Shown: positions 42,455 through 53,344 of the stretch, piece after piece | Layout of the letters: every line of letters starts with the position of its first letter | Position numbering within the stretch: position 1 is the first letter of the stretch | Assembly (NCBI GenBank): GCA_020796225.1 | Contig: CM036755.1 | Location: 9,676,994-9,740,993 of the forward strand | Direction: 5' to 3' | DNA from: Arion vulgaris | Lineage: Eukaryota > Mollusca > Gastropoda > Stylommatophora > Arionidae | DNA: 64,000 nt | The notes under the pieces: model-generated | The model's input: the letters and a program-made list of their open reading frames with translations, nothing else | What the model was told of the DNA's origin: nothing | Database searches by the model: none | Translations under genes and position numbers: made by a program

Positions 42455-43028
42455 TACAGGGAATACATCTCTCTATGGGGGATGCATCTCTCTACAGGGA
42501 ATACATCTCTCTACGGGGAATACATCTCTCTATGGGGAATACATCTCTACAGGAATATATCTCTCTACAGGGAATACATCTCTCTATGGGGGATACATCT
42601 CTCTACGGGGAATACATCTCTCTATGGGGAATACATCTTCTACAGGAATATATCTCTCACAGGGAATATATCTCTACAGGGAATACATCTTCTATGGGGA
42701 TGCATCTCTCTACAGGAATACATCTCTCTACGGGAATACATCTCTCTATGGGGAATACATCTCTCTACAGGGAATATATCTCTCTACAGGGAATACATCT
42801 CTCTACGGGGAATACATCTCTCTACAGGAATACATCTCTATGGGGAATACATCTCTCTACAGGGAATACATCTCTCTACAGGGAATACATCTCTCTACGG
42901 AGGATGCATCTCTCTATGGGAATACATCTCTACAGGGAATATATCTCTCTATGGGGAATACATCTCTCTACAGGGAATACATCTCTCTATGGGGAATACA
43001 TCTCTCTACGGGGAATACATCTCCAAAC
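42455..43028. repeat. 19-bp minisatellite (~30 copies)
   Basis: The unit acatctctctacggggaat has variants (acagg, atggg, shortened units). All three plus frames stay open for long stretches because of the repeat; not a gene. Confidence 0.93.
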
Positions 43029-43224
43029 ATGAACAGTTTCTCGTTCCCGGTGACTACTCTAGTCAGGCAAAGATTAAATTCTTCAGTCTAATGCCACCGT
43101 CCCCCTGCTCCCCGTTTTACATCACCATAAACAGTGGTAAAAGGTGGTAAAGACAGTTTATTTTTAATAAACCAAATACAACATGATGTTTCACAGTTCA
43201 TATTTAGATATCAATAAAGTCAAC

Positions 43225-43508
43225 AAGAGGTGATTCAACAAAATTCTAGACAGTGGCAAGTATGAACAAACTCTCAGATCAATGCTGCCGAGTCTGGAAC
43301 TTTCCAGTCTGCTCTTCTGACTTTGAACTATCAAGGGTTCCTTTGGCATTCAACTTGAATACGGGACCTACGTTTTATCATCTGTCTCCAATAGGACAAG
43401 GAACTCGACCTCATCTACACTAAGATCAGGGATCTCTGGACAATATCTACATGGCTTCACGAGGGATGGAACCGAGTACACATGGAACGGTAGACGAGTA
43501 CCTAACCC
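43225..43508 (-). mobile_element. SINE-I, reverse
   Basis: ttgaactatcaagggttcct, gatcagggatctctggac, ggtagacgagtacctaaccc. The 28-bp array begins at its head. Confidence 0.72.
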
Positions 43509-43511
43509 TTG

Positions 43512-44735
43512 TTGCACCAGTGAATAAACATGTCACACTGTGACACAGTGAATAAACATGTCACACTGTGACGGAGTGAATAAACATGTCACACTGTGAC
43601 GGAGTGAATAAACATGTCACACTGTGACGGAGTGAATAAACATGTCACACTGTGACGGAGTGAATAAACATGTCACACAGTGAATAAACATGTAACACAG
43701 TGAATAAACATGTAACACAGTGAATAAACATGTCACACAGTGACACAGTGAATAAACATGTCACACTGTGACACAGTGAATAAACATGTCACACTGTAAC
43801 ACAGTGAATAAACATGTCACACTGTGACACAGTGAATAAACATGTCACACTGTAACACAGTGAATAAACATGTCACACTGTAACACAGTGAATAAACATG
43901 TCACACTGTAACACAGTGAATAAACATGTCACACTGTAACACAGTGAATAAACATGTCACACTGTAACATAGTGAATAAACATGTCACACTGTAACATAG
44001 TGAATAAACATGTCGCACTGTAACACAGTGAATAAACATGTCACCATGTAACACAGTGAATAAACATGTCGCCCTGTAACACAGTGAATAAACATGTCCA
44101 TGTACACAGTGAATAAACATGTCGCGACACAGTGAATAAACATGTCCCCTGTACACAGTGAATAAACATGTCGCCCTGTAACACAGTGAATAAACATGTC
44201 ACCATGTAACACAGTGAATAAACATGTCGCCCTGTAACACAGTGAATAAACATGTCGCCCTGTAACACAGTGAATAAACATGTCGCCCTGTAACACAGTG
44301 AATAAACATGTCGCCCTGTAACACAGTGAATAAACATGTCGCCCTGTGACACAGTGAATAACATGCACCTGTACAGTGAATAAACATGTCGCCCTGTAAC
44401 ACAGTGAATAAACATGTCACATGTACACAGTGAATAAACATGTGCATAAACATGAATAAACGCACCTGTACACAGTGAATAAACATGTCGCCCTGTACAC
44501 AGTGAATAAACATGTCGCCCTGTACACAGTGAATAAACATGTCGCCCTGTGACACAGTGAATGAACATGTCGCCCTGTGACACAGTGAATAAACATGTCG
44601 CCCTGTGACACAGTGAATAAACATGTCGCCCTGTGACACAGTGAATAAACATGTCGCCATGTGACACAGTGAATAAACATGTCCATGCACAGTGAATAAA
44701 CATGCCTGGACACCAGTGAATAAACATGTCGTACT
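43512..44735. repeat. 28-bp minisatellite (~43 copies)
   Basis: The unit agtgaataaacatgtcgccc plus tgtaacac has a second subtype tcacactgtgac. Subtypes are blocked: tcacactg types lie on the left and tcgccctg types on the right. The same unit forms a second array at 47,893-48,058. Confidence 0.94.
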
Positions 44736-44824
44736 AATTAACCTTATTTGTTTTACCACTATTTTATTTCATTTGATTGCAGAATAAAATCATTGTTTAA
44801 CATGTTTTACAAACGAAATACCCG

Positions 44825-44990
44825 GGAGGCCTGGGTTCGATCCCTCGTAAACCCAAGTAGTTTTTTTCTGTCGGGTGCACACAAAAATGATAACCAGAAC
44901 AGTTTCGCGGTGATTGTGCTAGCTATGTGGCCATTAAATCCCCCAGGTCCGCCCATGTCCCTCCTGTACCTACACTGCGCTAAAAAGAGA
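44825..44990 (+). mobile_element. SINE-K fragment
   Basis: ctgggttcgatccctcgtaa (B box), cagtttcgcggtgattgtgc, gtccctcctgtacctacact. Confidence 0.62.
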
Positions 44991-45012
44991 TAACATAGGT
45001 AATAAAGACAGG

Positions 45013-45268
45013 TTTTTAAAGGGTTTTAAAGCCAAAGGATTGACTTCATTGCACCGGGTTTTACCCCATATGGCTCGGTCCTCTCCGCAGAAATGGCACG
45101 CCACCTGCCGAGAATGCTGCACAAAGCACGAAATCCGTATCTCCGGCAACAATCATATGGGTCTCTGGAAAAAACTGCACTCGTGAACAGAAGGCGGCGG
45201 TCTGGATTCGAACCCACGAACTTCGACTTGCAAGGCAAAGGGCTTAACCACTCAGCCACAGAGACCCC
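45013..45268 (-). mobile_element. SINE-A, complete
   Basis: Reverse full copy from ttttaaagggttttaaagcc to cttaaccactcagccacaga, with intact A- and B-box positions. Confidence 0.88.
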
Positions 45269-45470
45269 TAAAAATACTGTTTCACAGTTCATTTGAATAT
45301 ATCAGCAATATCTACAAGAGATTCTTCAATCAAATTCCAGACATTGACAAGTGTGAGCAAACTCTCAGATCAATGCTGCCAAGTCTGGAACTATCCCACG
45401 TGTAAGTTTCCTTCAAGCAGAATTCAAAGTTTTCAAATATTACCTTTAATCAACTCATAAATATTTCATC
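45269..45470. repeat. SINE-I-related debris
   Basis: ttgacaagtgtgagcaaact and gatcaatgctgccaagtctg also occur at 43,250-43,310, upstream of the SINE-I copy there. Confidence 0.5.
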
Positions 45471-45636
45471 CAGGGGCGGCTCGTCATTAAAGGCCAGTGG
45501 GGCCCGGCCCCACCAAAAACCGAAAGGGGGAATAACTTCCAGGAATAGACAAATAATAGTAAATACTCAAAAAACATGATTTTTCCAAAAATTGTGTCTG
45601 GCAACCACCAAGAAAAATGACAACGAGCCGTCACTG
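45471..45636 (-). mobile_element. hAT-like MITE, subfamily 2
   Basis: CAGGGGCGGCTCGTCATTAA to CAACGAGCCGTCACTG with the exact 8-bp duplication ATTTCATC (45463-45470 and 45637-45644). Its interior matches 12,960-13,124 in the opposite orientation. Confidence 0.9.
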
Positions 45637-45698
45637 ATTTCATCACAAAAGATCTTGTTCTTTCCTGTATTAGTTTTCATACTCTTATTTTGTGGGTC

Positions 45699-46194
45699 TT
45701 CTTCTTCTTCGAACGCTCCATATCTTTTCCGCTCGTGTGGTGCCAGGGCCCACAAGGCAAGCAAAGAATAGTACCACTGTGACCTACAAGGCATGTCGTA
45801 AGAGGAAACTGATGGAGAACCTAGTGAAGCTACCCTAGTAAATAAAAGCATCGCAGAAATCGGATGTGCTGGTCTACTTGTAATTGCATAACTTTACCAA
45901 CGTAAATCGCTCTTAGACTCAGATCACATACACATCACAAAGAGTGGTTAACAAGTAGTCGATATGGTACGTTAGAAGAAGAAGAAGAAGAAGAAGAACT
46001 CTCCATATCGACTACTTGTGATCTGTGTGTGATGCACATACAAGTAGGCCAGCACACCATATTTCTGCGCTGCTTTTTATTTACTATGGTAGCTTTCCTA
46101 GGCCTCTAACTCAGTCGCCTCTTACGACATGCCTTGCAGATCACAGCGTTACTATTATTTGCTTCTCTTGAGGGCCCGGACAATACACGGGCGC
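45699..46194 (-). mobile_element. SINE-C host copy, split by another SINE-C
   Basis: Reverse SINE-C with the 10-bp duplication TTTGTGGGTC at 45689-45698 and 46195-46204. It is interrupted at 45,725-46,000. Confidence 0.9.
45725..46000 (+). mobile_element. SINE-C nested in SINE-C, opposite strand
   Basis: Full copy with a long (GAA)n tail. CTCCATATC is duplicated at 45716-45724 and 46001-46009. Confidence 0.92.
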
Positions 46195-46261
46195 TTTGTG
46201 GGTCGATTACATTCGGATACAGTTATTCCCAGAATGATATTTTCAGGAAAATACTGGAAGA

Positions 46262-46450
46262 TGGGTATCTGTAGCTTAAGCGGAAGCACTTTCGCGTCCG
46301 TGGATTTTTACTAACGATAAAAATAGACCCCCCCGTTCAGAAATAAATATCAAACTACGGAATGTGTAAGTGGTGCCTAGAAAATCGACGACTCGTTTAC
46401 TGTAGTTGATGGCTGTAGTTTGTAAGATATGCCACGATTTTCATTTTCGC
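46262..46450 (+). mobile_element. SINE-M
   Basis: tatctgtagcttaagcggaa (tRNA-like A box), gtaagtggtgcctagaaaat, gatatgccacgattttcatt. Confidence 0.75.
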
Positions 46451-46479
46451 TGGAAGATGGGAAAAGAGCTTCATATTAA

Positions 46480-47079
46480 AAAAAATTGATACAACACAAA
46501 CACCCATTGTCACTACTAGAGATCAAGACAAATATCAAACAAAGATACAAAGAGTTGTGGAGGCAATACACCTACAGAAACACCCACAAGATCCCATCAG
46601 CAGACTGAACCATCACATGCACAGAATAAAGCCTGCTCAGACTGCACAGTGTGTACGTCAGACTGAAGCTCAGATCCCAGAGCACACCCTGCAGCCATGT
46701 CCATCATACATACACCAACGAAACATGGCCTTATAAACGAAGCTAACAGAGCAAGTTATGGGAAACTTACTAGGAACTTCAACAAACATACAGCTTCAGA
46801 GAAGAACCCATTTCACGGTTGAGACGAGCAACAGAACCCATCGCAAAGAAGAAGACAAAATTATTTCCAAACATGTTCACAATAATTCAATGTAACAGAA
46901 ATCAGTTATCAGAGAACTATCATCATAGCACTCCAGACATGTCCATAGGTGCTCCGATCTCCATCTCAACAAATCCATCAGAGTCCAGCGGTCCAACACG
47001 CCAGTTGGATGTTAATTAATCAGTCTCTTTGCATTGATGGTATGATTTTTCTTTACGTGCTGCGCCAATATTGACACCC
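46480..47079 (+). mobile_element. LINE-7f-like 3' region
   Basis: A broken frame reads KPAQTAQCVRQTEAQIPEHT then LQPCPSYIHQR, resembling the C-terminal Cys/His segment of RNase-H LINEs. Its last 200 bp match 10,390-10,617. Confidence 0.55.
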
Positions 47080-47089
47080 AACAGAAATC

Positions 47090-47334
47090 GCTTCTTCTTC
47101 TTTGCGTTCGTTGTTTAAAAGTAATTTTAATCACTCTTTGTGATATGTTTGATCTTTGCTAAGAACGTGTATACGATGCACATTGGTTTGGTAGGCCCCT
47201 AAACGCATAGACTTGTACACGTTTAGGACACGTGCATCCGATTTCAGCCGAACCTCCTTAGTCGCCTCTTACGGCAGAAAACAGTGGTTCTATTCTTTAC
47301 ACCCTAAATTTGGGCTCCGGTAACCACTCAGGCG
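47090..47334 (-). mobile_element. SINE-D
   Basis: Reverse copy flanked by AACAGAAATC (47080-47089 and 47335-47344). It retains the palindromic taaatttgggctccgg head. Confidence 0.9.
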
Positions 47335-47376
47335 AACAGAAATCATTATCTTCTTATAAGAAATGTACATGACTGC

Positions 47377-47538
47377 CAGTGGCGGCTCGTCATTAAGGCC
47401 CAGTGGGCTGAGCCCACCAAAATAATGTATAACGTGTATTTATTCATTTATACATTAAAATATAGCAACCTAAAACCATGATTTATCCGGAAAAAACTGT
47501 CTGGCCCCACCAACAAAAATGATCACGAGCCGCCACTG
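47377..47538 (+). mobile_element. hAT-like MITE (family F)
   Basis: CAGTGGCGGCTCGTCATTAA to ATCACGAGCCGCCACTG. TGACTGC is present on both sides. Confidence 0.88.
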
Positions 47539-47564
47539 TGACTGCCGTTTATAGTTAGTTAGTT

Positions 47565-47855
47565 AGTTTGTTCCTTTCGTGCCAAAGGCGGCACATAGGG
47601 CAGAGGTTTTAGATATCCATGTGATACGGTTCTTTGCTAGCAGTTGCAGATCTTGTATGGTTTTACATCCCAATAGTTTACTTTCTTGTAGGATTGTTCT
47701 TCAAAGAGTGGTCTTGTCTTTGGTCTTCCACGTTTTCTTTTCCCAACTGGTGACCACATAAGGACTTGTCGATTTAGTCTCATCTAAGCACATGACCTAA
47801 ATATTTCCACCGTCGTTTCTTATAATATTTGATATGGGTTGTTGGTGTGTTCTAT
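47565..47855 (-). mobile_element. LINE C-terminal fragment
   Basis: Across a frameshift the minus strand reads PVGKRKRGRPKTR, then QESKLLGCKTIQDLQLLAK and WISKTSALCAAFGTKGTN, the conserved tail of RTE-like elements. Confidence 0.75.
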
Positions 47856-47892
47856 CTCTCACTGGCGTTTATAACTAACCCTTTTATGTTAT

Positions 47893-48058
47893 TCACTGTG
47901 TCGCCCTGTGACACAGTGAATGAACATGTCGCCCTGTGACACAGTGAATGAACATGTCGCCCTGTGACACAGTGAATGAACATGTCGCCCTGTGACACAG
48001 TGAATAAACATGTCGCCCTGTGACACAGTGAATGAACATGTCGCCCTGTGACGCAGTT
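47893..48058. repeat. 28-bp minisatellite, second locus (6 copies)
   Basis: Same unit as 43,512-44,735, of the tcgccctgtgac subtype with gaatgaacatg. Confidence 0.92.
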
Positions 48059-48149
48059 ACTATGAATATGGAGTTGGGCCCGTATTTTTGTTTTCATGAT
48101 AATCCACATCAAACGATACAACATTCCAGTATTTCTATTTTCATATAGA

Positions 48150-48440
48150 CCAGGTCATTATATTTCGCCTACGCACCCGACACTGCAGACTCAACAAACA
48201 CTTATATAGACTAGGAATAAGTCAAAGAACTCTATCTTACTATCAGCAGACGAAACAGACACTGGAGCATGTTCTGCAAGATTGTCCTCACCTGGGGGTG
48301 CTGAGAAGCAGCACGTGGTCACACCCAGTTGACTTAAAAACTAAGCTTTTGGGGAAACCTGACAGACCTGAAGCTGACTGCCCAGTGTCTGGTTCACGGT
48401 AAATAAAGCGCATAACCAGAGATCGCTGAAGAAGAAGAAG
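48150..48440 (+). mobile_element. LINE-7f 3' end with Cys/His motif
   Basis: Reads RTRHCRLNKHLYRLGISQ, QTKQTLEHVLQDCPHLG and a short 3' UTR ending (GAA)n. This is typical of the C-terminus after an RNase H domain. Confidence 0.75.
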
Positions 48441-48441
48441 A

Positions 48442-48700
48442 AGTATGCGCTTCACAAATAGTGTTTTTCATTGCCTCTGTTTTATCTGATCTCCACCTTT
48501 TCCGTGAACAGCCTTTTGTTTTGTACCCACTGTATTGGAGCAGCATTGTTCTTTGAGGAACACTGTCTGTTGGTAATCTGCTTATGTGGCCGAAACATTT
48601 AATTTGTTGTTTCATGATGAAGTTCAGTACTGATGTTTTACCTACTTTTTTCCTGATGTTTTCATCTCTAAACCGATCTCTTCTTGTTCTTCAGTATTTA
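48442..48700 (-). mobile_element. LINE-5f C-terminal fragment
   Basis: Encodes MKQQIKCFGHISRLPTDSVP and SGYKTKGCSRKRWRSDKTEA. A SINE-G scrap (agctgagttgatctgagagt) follows at about 48,715. Confidence 0.72.
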
Positions 48701-48779
48701 TCTGATACCCAATTGAAGCTGAGTTGATCTGAGAGTCGTTGCGGAATGGAAAAAACTCCACTTATAACGATCATATGAA

Positions 48780-49371
48780 GCTTGGGTGTAAAACTATAGC
48801 TCGTTCCAAAATTCGTGAACACACTAAGGTTTAATTTGTACGAAATCTACCTGATGGATAACAGTAATTTTTGAAGGCAGTCTTATATACCTTACGACCT
48901 TAGGAATTCATGTTTAGCTAATTAGTAGATAGGTCGATTGATGCAAAAATGTTTTTATTATATAACTTTGCATAAGCACAACAAAATGATAACCAAAGTT
49001 TAGAATTTACAGCAATACACAAAATGGTGGCGAATGTTTGCAAAGGCGTATCCCTATTACATATTATAAAAACAATGTGATATAGTGAACAAATGATACC
49101 TTCCACTTCTATTAATGGAAATAAATTGTGTGGGCATACGCCAATGACAGTTGTTATGATACATTGTGAACTGATTAATTCCATTGGATTCCCAATTTTG
49201 ACTTACGCTGAATTGCATGTGGAGCACGCAAATGCAAAATTATAGAAAACTTGACTATCATACTGTTAAACTTCTACATGCATACCAAATCAACATCGCT
49301 GTTATTTTAGTAATAACATATAATTAAAATATTACAGCACTAAAGGTTTGGGTGGGCAAAAATACTTTAGG
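48780..49371. other. AT-rich, no gene recognised
   Basis: A cysteine-containing minus-strand frame at 48,918-49,184 has no splice or domain support. Confidence 0.35.
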
Positions 49372-49870
49372 ATTGCCACCACTGTTACCTACCAGTTAGC
49401 CCCACTGTTAAGGCACACATATATTTCACTAACAGCTAATCAACAGATGATCACCATCATTTTCATACCTACTTTGTGTTACCAGATTCAGACATGGACA
49501 ATGAGCAAAGCGCTGTCCAAAAAAATAACTACATGTAAAATGCGATGTCTGCGAAAAGTTACCAACAATACCAGAAAAGACAGAGTCACCAACATCAGCA
49601 TAAGAGAGAAACTTGGCACATAACCTTGCTTGAATTACATTGAGAAACAATGAATCAAGTGGTTTGACCACTTAATAAGAATGCATCCAAACTTCACAGT
49701 ATACAGAGTCTTCTTCAACAGAACATCAGGAAAGAAGGCGAGAGGAAGACCACGAAAAGATGGTTGGATGGCATAGCAGAACCCTGTCAAAGACCAAGAT
49801 AACAATCCCCAAGCCATGAGAACAGCTCAAAACAAAACAGAAAAGTCGATACTGGGTAACAGTGTGAAGA
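49372..49870 (+). mobile_element. LINE-1f 3' half
   Basis: PTLCYQIQTWTMSKALSKK, LRKVTNNTRKDRVTNISIRE, then frameshifts and GKKARGRPRK. The 3' end (gatactgggtaacagtgtga) runs into the 27-bp array. Confidence 0.82.
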
Positions 49871-50105
49871 CAAAAGAAGAAGATGAAGAAAGAAGCCACT
49901 GTTACCTATATGAAGAAAGAAGCCACTGTTACCTATATGAAGAAAGAAGCCACTGTTACCTATATGAAGAAAGAAGCCACTGTTACCTATATGAAGAAAG
50001 AAGCCACTGTTACCTATATGAAGAAAGAAGCCACTGTTACCTATATGAAGAAAGAAGCCACTGTTACCTATGTGAAGAAAGAAGCCACTGTTACCTATAT
50101 AAAAA
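49870..50105. repeat. 27-bp minisatellite (9 copies) at a LINE 3' tail
   Basis: The unit gaagaaagaagccactgtta plus cctatat is almost invariant. It starts in the GAA tail of LINE-1f. Confidence 0.94.
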
Positions 50106-50349
50106 TGTAAAAATCAATCATTTCTGTCAAGGGATGATTTTATATCGTGGGTAAAGATGTTCACGAATTGTGGATTGAGCTATAGGATATATGACCCACA
50201 TATGACATACATAAATTATGCATATTGTAGACATGATCGTCGTGTGATTAAACGATTACTGGACCAACACACATAAGGGTAGTTGTAAGAAGGTAGCGTG
50301 GATCATAAAATGATATAATGTCATTTTATAATGTCATTTCAAACATAAA
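50106..50349. other. No recognised feature
   Basis: Nothing is supported. Confidence 0.35.
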
Positions 50350-50665
50350 CTAACGGACAGACACTGGCAGACGAACAGATAGGCAGACGGACAGATAGAC
50401 AAGCGGACATACAGAAGGACGGGCGGTCAAATGGACAGATAGGTGAACGGAAATATAGACAGGTTTACGGACGGATGTACGGGCGGATGGACAGGCGAAT
50501 GGATGGACGCATTACTGGAAGGATGGATATATGGCGACCGGACGGAAAGTTGGACTTAAGGACGGAGGGATGGATGGACGTTTGAAAGGATGGATAAACG
50601 GACGGACGGAGGGATGGGAACGTATGAAAGGACGGATGGATGGACAGACGAATGGATGGACTCAT
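50350..50665. repeat. Degenerate GGAY/GGAC tetranucleotide tract
   Basis: Drifted repeats such as ggacggatggatggac over about 315 bp, purine-rich on this strand. Confidence 0.85.
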
Positions 50666-50667
50666 GG

Positions 50668-50752
50668 TCCAAAAAAATAATTCAACAAATCATAAAAAAT
50701 ATAATTCAATAAATCATAAAAAATATAATTCAACAAATCATAAACATGTAAT
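50668..50752. repeat. 27-bp AT-rich triplicate
   Basis: Three units of aataattcaacaaatcataa plus aaaatat. Confidence 0.85.
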
Positions 50753-50889
50753 ATTCAACTTATCTTGAAATCTTTCTTAAAACTAATCATCAAATGCCAT
50801 TAAGAAATGCATAAAAGTAGTATGAAGAAAATCAACAAGGTTTTTTTTTTTCATTTTAATAACTTTCTCATAAAACCAACAAACATAAT

Positions 50890-51070
50890 CGTAGCGCGTT
50901 GAACAACGGTGTGACAAGCCCTCTGTGAGTGCGGTACAATTCCACAGGCTGGCAGAAAAAGCCTCAGGTTCTCCAGATTTGCGGTGTTCGTGGCACCGAA
51001 CCGAAGGGTTACGATATCCATAGCACCGAACCGAAAAGCTGAAAGCTCAAGTGCTTCTGAATCGGAAAAA
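50890..51070 (+). mobile_element. SINE-B, 5'-truncated
   Basis: cgtagcgcgttgaacaacgg to agcaccgaaccgaaaagctg and a short A tract. Confidence 0.82.
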
Positions 51071-51178
51071 AATGCACTCGGGAACAGAACGGCGAGGTCT
51101 GGATTTGAACTCACTGCCTTCGGAATGCGAAGCAATAGCTTAACCACTTAACCACTTAACCACTTAGCCACAGAGAGT
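51071..51178 (-). mobile_element. SINE-A head
   Basis: Reverse head only: gaggtctggatttgaactca, then four tandem ttaaccact units in the A-box region and cttagccacagaga. Confidence 0.75.
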
Positions 51179-51462
51179 ACAGGTTACGAATGCAGAAATG
51201 AAACATGTGATATTGTGTTATTGTGAGTCAGTGATAATGCAACGTGCGCCATAGTTGACCAGATGTTGCTGTGTAGCAGCTGTGGTTTATGCGTACATAT
51301 CGAGAAGTTATGCCGCGTGGCATATACACCACATCTGGTGTGAGAATACGATTACCTTGTGGCTGAGAGGGGGGAAGTGTAGATGTGTGGGTAATTATAA
51401 GTCATTTGTGAGAATGAAAACATTACCAGGACAAATGAGACTTTTATATCTCCTTCTCGCCC
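51179..51462. other. No recognised feature
   Basis: A plus-strand open frame from 51,255 runs into SINE-D and is not supported as a gene. Confidence 0.35.
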
Positions 51463-51708
51463 GAGTGGTTACCGGGGCCCAAATTTGGGGTGTAAAGAAT
51501 AGAACCGCTGTTACCTGCCACACATGTCGTAAGAGACGATTTAGGAGGTTTGGCTGAAATCGTATGCATGTGTCCTAAACGTATAGAAGTCTATGCGTTT
51601 AGGGGCCTACAAACCAATGTGCAACGTATACACGTTCTTGGCAAAGATCAAACATATCACAAAGAGTGATTAAAATTGGTCGTAAAGAACGAACGCAAAG
51701 AAGAAGAA
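51463..51708 (+). mobile_element. SINE-D
   Basis: cgcccgagtggttaccgggg, cacatgtcgtaagagacgat, ending cgaacgcaaagaagaagaag. A 24-bp array starts 20 bp beyond its tail. Confidence 0.88.
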
Positions 51709-51727
51709 GAATATATCTCATTCTTTT

Positions 51728-51972
51728 GTTGTAAACACTCCTGTACACATTTATATACACACTCCTGTACACATTTATATACACACTTCTGTACACATTT
51801 ATATACACACTTCTGTACACATTTATATACACACTTCTGTACACATTTATATACACACTTCTGTACACATTTATATACACACTTCTGTACACATTTATAT
51901 ACACACTCCTGTACACATTTATATACACACTTCTGTACACATTTATATACACACTTCTGTACACATTTCTGC
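51728..51972. repeat. 24-bp minisatellite (10 copies)
   Basis: Unit acacacttctgtacacattt plus atat; variant actcctg. Open in both directions because 24 is a multiple of three. Confidence 0.93.
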
Positions 51973-52153
51973 AGGTTGTAGTCTTCTTTACTTGACTTGC
52001 GTTTCTTGGGTGACTTTCATGACGTATCTTTTTGCATGTACAAACCGAATCTTTGTCAAGGGCTGTCACTTTTTCAGACGCGATCGTCCAACACTTGTAG
52101 AACGACGTCCATAGAATGAGTACACTCGAAGGCCCAGATAAAACAGGCCAGTT

Positions 52154-52365
52154 TTTGTGTGTTTTTTTTCCTATCCAGAAGCACTTGAGCTTTCAGCTCT
52201 TCGACTCGGTGCCGTAGACATCGCAACAATTCGGTTCGGTGCCACGAACACCGTGAATCTGGCGAACCTGTGAATTTTCTTGCCTTCCCGCGGAATTGAA
52301 CCCGCACTCACAGAGGGCTACTCACCCGCAGTCCAACGCACTTCGAACACGCTGGGCAGGCGGGC
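52154..52365 (-). mobile_element. SINE-B with target duplication
   Basis: AAACAGGCCAGTT/AAACAGGTCAGTT at 52141-52153 and 52366-52378. The T tract (poly-A) is at the left end. Confidence 0.9.
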
Positions 52366-52538
52366 AAACAGGTCAGTTAAACAGCCAAAATTGATCGTTC
52401 GAGTGAATGTCTGTCCATGCAGGTTATCACTTGGTACTCTCTCTGGTGAAAATCACACATAGGTCACAAAGAGAGGTCAACGAGTGGCTGTTCTAGAGCA
52501 CTCGCGGGAGTTTATTTATGTACTATAATCATATGCTC

Positions 52539-52871
52539 TAAGAAAGAAAGTTGGCACAAAACCGTGCTTGAATTACATAGATAAACAAAGAATGAAGTGA
52601 TTTGGCCACTTAATAAGAATGCATCCAAACTCCACAGTATACAGAGTCTTCTACAACAGAACATCGGGAAAGAAGGCAAGAGGAAGACCACGGAAAAGAT
52701 GGTTAGATGGCGTAGAAGAATCCTGTGAAAGAGCAAAGATAACAATCACACAAGCCACCAGAACAGAGCAAGACAAAAACATAAAACCACGACACTGGGC
52801 AACAACCCGGTAGCAATGTGACGACACTGGGCAACAACCCGGTAGCAGTGTGACGACAAAAGAAGAACAAG
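52539..52871 (+). mobile_element. LINE-1f 5'-truncated insertion with two 3' hairpin units
   Basis: AATCATATGCTC is duplicated at 52527-52538 and 52872-52883. It encodes MHPNSTVYRVFYNRTSGKK and GRPRKRWLDGVEESCERAK and ends with two 32-bp units and a short AAG-rich tail. Confidence 0.92.
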
Positions 52872-52949
52872 AATCATATGCTCGCTGTTATCAATAAGTG
52901 ATGTGTTTTTTTTCAAGAGCTTCTACTGCGCTAGAAATGAGAGAATACT

Positions 52950-53085
52950 CATAGCCAGACTCTAGCATAAATTGGAGAAGAGAAAGAAAGACAAGAAGCA
53001 TAGAGAGGCTCGCTCCAGGTGTCTCCTTTTTCGACCTGACGCTGAAAGACAAAACAGGATTAGGGAATAGATATATAGGGGGGAA
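52950..53085 (+). repeat. Dispersed repeat O
   Basis: Matches 29,980-30,095 (gctccaggtgtctccttttt). A short (acacgtacaacc)n array lies at 53,130-53,180. Confidence 0.6.
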
Positions 53086-53344
53086 TGTGGAAGAAGAAGA
53101 GATACACGTTTTACATAACGAAACCTACCACACGTACAACCACACGTACAACCACACGTACAACAACACGTACAACAACACAAAGCTGTTTCCTCAAGCT
53201 GTTACACTGCATGCACATTATGTTTTAATTTAACAACGACATTTAAACAATAAATATTTGTGAAAACTATGGCCTTGGCATCAAGAAATATTCGGCCAGG
53301 TAATATGTGATCTGTGAGAAGAATTAACCTAATGCATAAGTGTT

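Noticed and set aside
42203..43150. 315-codon frame with repeated EYISL
   Set aside because: It is generated by the 19-bp array and starts inside reversed LINE sequence.
43929..44759. Long minus-strand frames rich in FIHCVTGRHVYSL
   Set aside because: They arise from the 28-bp minisatellite and shift frame at each indel.
47560..47580. Short (AGTT)n tract as a telomere-like repeat
   Set aside because: There are only four units, and it borders a LINE C-terminal fragment.
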